From NCBI GenBank assembly GCA_965214435.1, contig OZ243960.1, positions 868,001 through 932,000 of the forward strand: a stretch of DNA of 64,000 nucleotides, in the 5' to 3' direction. The translations under genes were made by a program, and so were the position numbers. The notes under the pieces are model-generated. The model did not search any database, had not been told where the DNA came from, and saw only the letters and a list, made by a program, of their open reading frames with translations. Positions 59,996 to 64,000 of the stretch are shown here, in pieces (position 1 is the first letter of the stretch; each line of letters begins with the position of its first letter). The stretch is from Rubrobacter_A sp965214435. GTDB taxonomy: Bacteria; Actinomycetota; Rubrobacteria; Rubrobacterales; Rubrobacteraceae.

Positions 59996-61174
59996 TTGAA
60001 CGGGATACGCAAGATCGCTTCGAGAGAGTTCGTCGAGCGCGTCCGGGACCGTGGGTTCTGGATCTCCACCCTGATCACCATCATACTGTTCGTCGTCGGC
60101 GGTGCGGTGGGCAGCTTCTTCGGTGACTCCGGAGATACTTACAAGGTAGGCCTTACCGGAGAGGACTCGGCCGGGCTCAGAGAAGCCGTCGCAGCCTCGG
60201 CGGATGCCTCCGGGATACAGGCCGGGTTCGAAGAATTCAGCGACCGGGAAGCCCTTGAGAACGCGGTCGCGGACGGTGACGTGGACGTTGGGGTCGTAAA
60301 CGGTCAGACCCTTCTTGCCGATGGTGAGCCCGGCGGGGCCGGGGAGCTGGTACAGTCCGCCGCGAGCGAGCTCAGGACCGCACAAGTCCTGCAAGGAGCG
60401 GGAGTGCCGCCCGGGGAGGCTCAAGCGGCCTTGAACCCCGAGCCGCTGGCCGTCGAGGGCGTAGGTTCGGAGGAGGCCGGAGCAAGCGCTTCCATCGTCG
60501 CCATCGCCGGTGTCACCCTGCTGGGACTCACGATCTTCACCTACGGCTTCTGGATCGCAAACGGCGTCGTGGAAGAGAAGACCTCCCGGGTAGTCGAGTT
60601 GATCCTCGCCACGGTAAGGCCGTTCGAGCTGCTGGCAGGTAAAGTTCTCGGTATAGGTCTACTGGCCCTGCTACAGCTAGTGCTCTTCGGGGTGCTCGGC
60701 ATAGTCGCCGCGCTGATAGCTGGCCTGGATCTCCCCGCAACGACCGTCGGCACCGTCTTAGCCACCCTGGTGTGGTTCATACTGGGCTTTATCTTCTACG
60801 GGCTGCTCTTCGCGGTGGCCGGGTCGCTGGTAAGCCAGCAAGAAGACCTGCAGTACACCGTGCAGCCCATGATATTCGTGCTGTTCGCCGGCTTCGGGGT
60901 AGCCTTCTTCCAGTTCGGAAACCCGGATGCCCTGGTAGCCCAGGTCCTCGCCTACATACCGCCCTTCACACCACTCTTGATGCCGGTCAGGATGGACGCG
61001 GGGCTCGCCGGTCCCCTGGAGGTAGCCATCACCCTCGTCTTGATGGTGGCCGCCACCGCCGGGCTCGTGGCCCTGGCCGGCCGCCTGTACGCTGGGTCGG
61101 TGCTGCGTTTCGGGTCCCGGGTAAAGCTAACGGAAGCCTGGCGTTCGCCACTGCGAACCCGCAAAAACTCATAG
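59996..61174 (+). CDS. ABC-2 family transporter permease (NatB/YhaP-like)
   Basis: A 392-residue permease. TTG 59996 follows GGAGG. The opening ASREFVERVRDRGFWISTLI and a first helix (LITIILFVVGGAVGSF) precede an extracytoplasmic domain of about 130 residues. Six further helices include VAIAGVTLLGLTIFTYGFWI, then NGVVEEKTSRVVELILATVR PF-like signature, typical of NatB. TTSRVVE marks the coupling helix. It pairs with the upstream NatA-like ATPase. Substrate unknown. Confidence 0.9.
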   Translation: MNGIRKIASREFVERVRDRGFWISTLITIILFVVGGAVGSFFGDSGDTYKVGLTGEDSAGLREAVAASADASGIQAGFEEFSDREALENAVADGDVDVGVVNGQTLLADGEPGGAGELVQSAASELRTAQVLQGAGVPPGEAQAALNPEPLAVEGVGSEEAGASASIVAIAGVTLLGLTIFTYGFWIANGVVEEKTSRVVELILATVRPFELLAGKVLGIGLLALLQLVLFGVLGIVAALIAGLDLPATTVGTVLATLVWFILGFIFYGLLFAVAGSLVSQQEDLQYTVQPMIFVLFAGFGVAFFQFGNPDALVAQVLAYIPPFTPLLMPVRMDAGLAGPLEVAITLVLMVAATAGLVALAGRLYAGSVLRFGSRVKLTEAWRSPLRTRKNS

Positions 61175-61190
61175 AATAAACCCGCCGGGC

Positions 61191-61547
61191 TCAGCCCCGG
61201 AGGCTACCTTCGTACCGGCCTACTCCCAGCAGTGCGGTCTCGACGGTACGCTGGATGCAGGTGGCGAGCGTGTCGCCGGAGGCGCGGGTAGGGTCGAGGG
61301 GTGGCAGCACCACGACCCCGGCTCGACGAAGTTGCCGTAGCGGTCGGTGCCCGGCGGTAGAAAGATCCTGCTTCGTTGTAATCTCGTCGTGGTACTCGAA
61401 CAGACCCGACTGGGCGGTGTATATCTCGGCGGCCCGGATCTCACCAGAGTCCAGCGCGGCTATCGTGTCCAGCACCGCCTGGCAATGCTCATCTTCTTTC
61501 AGCAGTCTCCGGTCCTCGAAGGCAGCTTCTACCTTATCTCCCCTGAC
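61191..61547 (-). pseudogene. dapD: dapD relic (internally deleted copy)
   Basis: The minus strand reads KVEAAFEDRRLLKEDE, then VLDTIAALDSGEIRAAE, directly joined to IYTAQSGLFEYHDEITTKQD, all clear matches to the intact DapD at 57931-58737. About 25 residues are missing at that joint, and the hexapeptide-repeat core is gone; a short Arg/Val-rich stretch and VETALLG remain. A GTC stands where the start codon should be, overlapping the end of dapC. The relic keeps the expected dapC-dapD gene order, so it marks the original site. Confidence 0.82.
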
Positions 61548-62745
61548 GTTCTACTATTTCCCAACGCAAGATCGCCTTTTCGCACTCTTCTATACCCGGC
61601 ACGAGCGCGACCCGGATATATCCTTCCCCGCCCGCCCCGAACGCCCGCCCGGGTGCGACGACTATGCCCTCTTCCATCAGCCGCAAAGCATAGGCTTCAT
61701 CGTCTCCGCCGTACCTGCCAGGAACCTCCACCCACAGGTAGAAGCTCGCGTTCGTGGGTGTGGCTGCGAGGCCTATCTTCTCGAAGAAGTCTACGAACAG
61801 CGACCGTTTCTCTCCGAAGATCCTTCGTCGTTCCTCGACGTGTGACTCGTCGTTCCAGGCGGCGGTCGCGGCGTGCTGGACGAACTCCGGGGTCGCCGCC
61901 CCGATAGAGGGCCTTATCTTCTTCAGGGCCGCTACAAGCTCCAGGTCTCCGGCCATCATGCCCGTGCGGTAGCCGGTCATGCCGCTGCGCTTGCTGAGGG
62001 ACACGAACGCTAGCGTCCGCTCGCGGGTTACCTCCAGGATCGAGGGCGGCGGGGAACTCACGTCGAAGTAGATGTCGTTGTAGCATTCGTCGGAGAAGAG
62101 CAGGATGTCGTGCTCCTGACAGAAAGCGGCTACTTCTTCTAAGTACTCGTAAGGTGCGGTCGCGCCTGTCGGGTTGTGGGGGTAGTTGATCCAGAGTACC
62201 CGCGTCCGCTCCGGGTCTACCTCCTCTACCGGCAACAGGAACCCGTTCTCTTTTCTCAGCTCTACAGGCAACGGCTCGCCCCCGGCGAACAGCGTGCCCC
62301 GCTCGTAGACTGGGTAGCCGGGGGTGCCGTAGACGACACCGCACCGGTCGTGCGAGTGGTGCAGGAAGGCCAGCGGCGCGTGGAAAATGGCCTCTTTGGA
62401 GCCGGTCGCCGGCAGGACTTCGGTCTCCGGGTCGAGTTCGACGCCGTGACGCCTCTGTACCCAGGCGCAAAACGCTTCGCGCAACTCCTTCTTCCCGGTG
62501 ACGGTCGGGTACTGGCTCGTCTCGGGTATACCTTCGGCCAGGGCGCGGCGTATCCTCTCGTCCGTCGGCTCGCGAGGGTCTCCGGTGCCGAAGTCGAATA
62601 GCTCCGCTTCTTTGGCCCGCAACTCCGCGCGGCGCTCGTCGAGCTTTAGCAGCGGGTAGGAGCCGCCTTTTTCGAGGATCGGGTTCAGGAGCAGCGGAGG
62701 GGGGGATAATTCTTTGGAGCGGGCGATTTCGCGGTGGTCGTCCAT
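61534..62745 (-). CDS. dapC: Succinyldiaminopimelate aminotransferase (class I/II)
   Basis: A 403-residue PLP aminotransferase from ATG 62745; the frame extends to 62877 but no clear ribosome site decides. Phosphate- and substrate-site stretches TGSKEAIFHAPLAF and INYPHNPTGATAPYEY, Asp-Tyr binding in FSDECYNDIYFD, and the PLP lysine in SLSKRSGMTGYRTGM. FLWINYPHNPTGA-like and YPTVTGKKELREAFCAWVQR patterns fit the DapC branch. It makes N-succinyl-LL-diaminopimelate. Its place next to dapD remnants and lysA supports the assignment. Confidence 0.85.
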   Translation of the reverse strand: MDDHREIARSKELSPPPLLLNPILEKGGSYPLLKLDERRAELRAKEAELFDFGTGDPREPTDERIRRALAEGIPETSQYPTVTGKKELREAFCAWVQRRHGVELDPETEVLPATGSKEAIFHAPLAFLHHSHDRCGVVYGTPGYPVYERGTLFAGGEPLPVELRKENGFLLPVEEVDPERTRVLWINYPHNPTGATAPYEYLEEVAAFCQEHDILLFSDECYNDIYFDVSSPPPSILEVTRERTLAFVSLSKRSGMTGYRTGMMAGDLELVAALKKIRPSIGAATPEFVQHAATAAWNDESHVEERRRIFGEKRSLFVDFFEKIGLAATPTNASFYLWVEVPGRYGGDDEAYALRLMEEGIVVAPGRAFGAGGEGYIRVALVPGIEECEKAILRWEIVERQGR

Positions 62746-62859
62746 GTGGATTGCGTCGCGCCGGGCTCTGGCGCGGGGTATATTCCTTTCGGGGTCTCCT
62801 TTACGGAGCCCGCAATATAACACGCGAGGGACGTGAATCTCGGAGCTAGGAGGCAGACC

Positions 62860-64000
62860 TTGGACGACTTTCACCACCGGAACGGGGAACTCTACTGCGA
62901 GGAGGTCCCGCTATCCGAAATAGCGGAGCAGGCCGGGACTCCTACCTACGTCTACAGCCACGGCGCTCTTGAGAAAGCCTACCGCGAGCTGGACAAAGCT
63001 TTCTCGGGTCTTGACCACCAGGTCTGCTTCGCGGTCAAGGCGAACGGAAACCTCGCCGTCTTGCGGGCGCTGGCGGCCTTCGGGGCCGGGGCGGACATCG
63101 TCTCCGGCGGGGAGCTCTACCGCAGCATCCGGGCGGGCTTTGACCCGAAGAAGATAGTCTTTGCCGGCGTCGGCAAGACCGAAGCGGAACTCATTGCCGG
63201 GCTCGGCGAGCGGATACTTCTGTTTAACGTCGAATCTGCTTCGGAGCTAGAGCACCTGAACCGCTGCGCCGGGCGTCACGGCAAAAAGGCCCGCGTCTCC
63301 CTGCGCGTAAACCCGGACGTGGACGCCGAGAGCCACCCGGCAATCTCCACGGGCCAGCACGGCAGCAAGTTCGGCATACCGCTAGACGAGGCCCTCCAAC
63401 TCGCCGAGAGCATAGAGGATTACCCCTGCGTGGACCTCATCGGGATTCACCAGCACGTAGGAAGCCAGATCTCCAAACTCGAACCCTACACCGCCTCGGT
63501 CGAAAAGAGCGCTAACCTCGTCACCGAGCTGAAACGCCGCGGCCTCGACATCCAATACTTCAATATCGGCGGCGGCCTCGGTATCCGCTACAACGACGAA
63601 GAGACCCCGACGCCCAAAGAAATGGTGGACGCTATCCGGCCCGCCCTGGAAGAGACCGGGACGAAGATACTCTGCGAGATGGGCCGCTACATAGCCGGCA
63701 ACGCCGGGGCGCTGGTTACCCGCGTGGTCTACCGCAAGGAGAGCGCCGGCAAGAGCTTCCTCGTCGCCGACGCCGGCATGAACGACCTCCTGCGCCCGAG
63801 CCTCTACGACGCCTACCACGAAGTCCGCGCCGTAAAAGACGGCACCGCGGACATCACCGCCGACCTCGTCGGTCCCGTCTGCGAGAGCGGCGACTACCTG
63901 GCCCGCGACCGCGAGCTGCCGAACGCTGCCGAGGGCGATACTCTGGCGGTAATGAGCGCCGGGGCCTACGGCTCCTCGATGTCCTCCAACTATAACGCCC
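62860..64000 (+). CDS. lysA: Diaminopimelate decarboxylase, 3' truncated by window edge
   Basis: Open from TTG 62860 (TAGGAGG, 8-9 bases upstream) to the end of the window; about 380 codons. The PLP lysine is Lys60 in VCFAVKANGNLAVL. FAGVGKTEAELIAGL, GKFGI-like SKFGIPLDEALQLAE, GIHQHVGSQISKLEPY (His), and YFNIGGGLGIRYN follow, and the second-subunit active-site region VCESGDYLARDREL is present. It decarboxylates meso-diaminopimelate to lysine. It is divergent from dapC, with a 114-base shared promoter region. The C-terminus is outside the window. Confidence 0.95.
   Translation, partial: MDDFHHRNGELYCEEVPLSEIAEQAGTPTYVYSHGALEKAYRELDKAFSGLDHQVCFAVKANGNLAVLRALAAFGAGADIVSGGELYRSIRAGFDPKKIVFAGVGKTEAELIAGLGERILLFNVESASELEHLNRCAGRHGKKARVSLRVNPDVDAESHPAISTGQHGSKFGIPLDEALQLAESIEDYPCVDLIGIHQHVGSQISKLEPYTASVEKSANLVTELKRRGLDIQYFNIGGGLGIRYNDEETPTPKEMVDAIRPALEETGTKILCEMGRYIAGNAGALVTRVVYRKESAGKSFLVADAGMNDLLRPSLYDAYHEVRAVKDGTADITADLVGPVCESGDYLARDRELPNAAEGDTLAVMSAGAYGSSMSSNYNA

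Noticed and set aside
61175..61215. Terminator hairpin after the NatB-like gene
   Set aside because: GC-rich arms CCGGGCT/AGCCCCGG pair only with a bulge and lack a T tract; too weak to call.
1..64000. tRNA, rRNA or replication origin
   Set aside because: The gaps were read for cloverleaf and TTCGA-type signatures and for DnaA-box clusters; none was recognised, although a dedicated search could still find one.

Overview
The window is a high-GC bacterial chromosome segment with closely packed genes, many GTG and TTG starts, and several ATGA or GTGA gene overlaps. An OpcA-type assembly factor beside glucose-6-phosphate dehydrogenase, a polyphosphate-type glucokinase, and two proteins of F420-using families point to an actinobacterium. 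The mixture of genes, including a split glycine decarboxylase and an archaeal-style AAA ATPase, fits a deep-branching lineage such as Rubrobacter. That genus assignment is inference from family knowledge, not a database match.

Layout. 1-9.6 kb: accessory genes (acetyltransferases, an AAA ATPase, an NmrA-like reductase, an AI-2E-type exporter, an MBL hydrolase, a cytochrome P450, a DUF4188 protein). 9.6-12.8 kb: a translationally coupled PPOX-ABC operon divergent from a PadR regulator, with a PadR-type operator between them. 12.9-16.3 kb: an Eis-like acetyltransferase, a 48-residue membrane protein, an F420-dependent LLM oxidoreductase and a DUF433 relic. 16.3-18.9 kb: a transposon with 54-base inverted repeats and a 9-base target duplication, carrying an AAC(6')-like acetyltransferase beside a broken transposase. 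19.2-21.2 kb: a TetR regulator divergent from an Acg-type nitroreductase, with two palindromes between. 21.2-25.7 kb: a tandem glycine riboswitch and gcvPA-gcvPB-gcvT-gcvH. 27-34.4 kb: the pentose phosphate genes tkt-tal-gnd-zwf-opcA-pgl.

34.5-49.3 kb mixes accessory and housekeeping genes: epimerases, an aldo/keto reductase, a second PadR regulator with a membrane partner, a lipoate-ligase-like protein, an ABC pair, a BrkB-family protein, a homocysteine methyltransferase-like protein, a phospholipase D-family synthase, a HAD phosphatase, a polyphosphate glucokinase and a lipoprotein. It also holds relics of an acetyltransferase, a serine recombinase and MetE, and a second tiny membrane protein resembling the one at 14.2 kb. 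49.7-56.9 kb is a probable catabolic operon: aldolase, 2-hydroxyacid dehydrogenase, FGGY kinase, zinc dehydrogenase, fused DhaK-DhaL kinase and alpha/beta hydrolase. 56.9-64 kb is the diaminopimelate/lysine region (dapE, dapD, a dapD relic, dapC, lysA), split by a NatAB-like ABC pair.

Coherent systems: glycine catabolism under direct glycine sensing; the oxidative and non-oxidative pentose phosphate pathway in one direction, with glucose 6-phosphate possibly supplied by the polyphosphate glucokinase; and succinylase-type lysine/peptidoglycan precursor synthesis. The most unusual objects are the acetyltransferase-carrying transposon, whose insertion site can be rebuilt exactly; the pair of tiny VEW-NKIE membrane proteins; and the transporter-less sugar or polyol operon. 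No tRNA, rRNA or CRISPR array was recognised.
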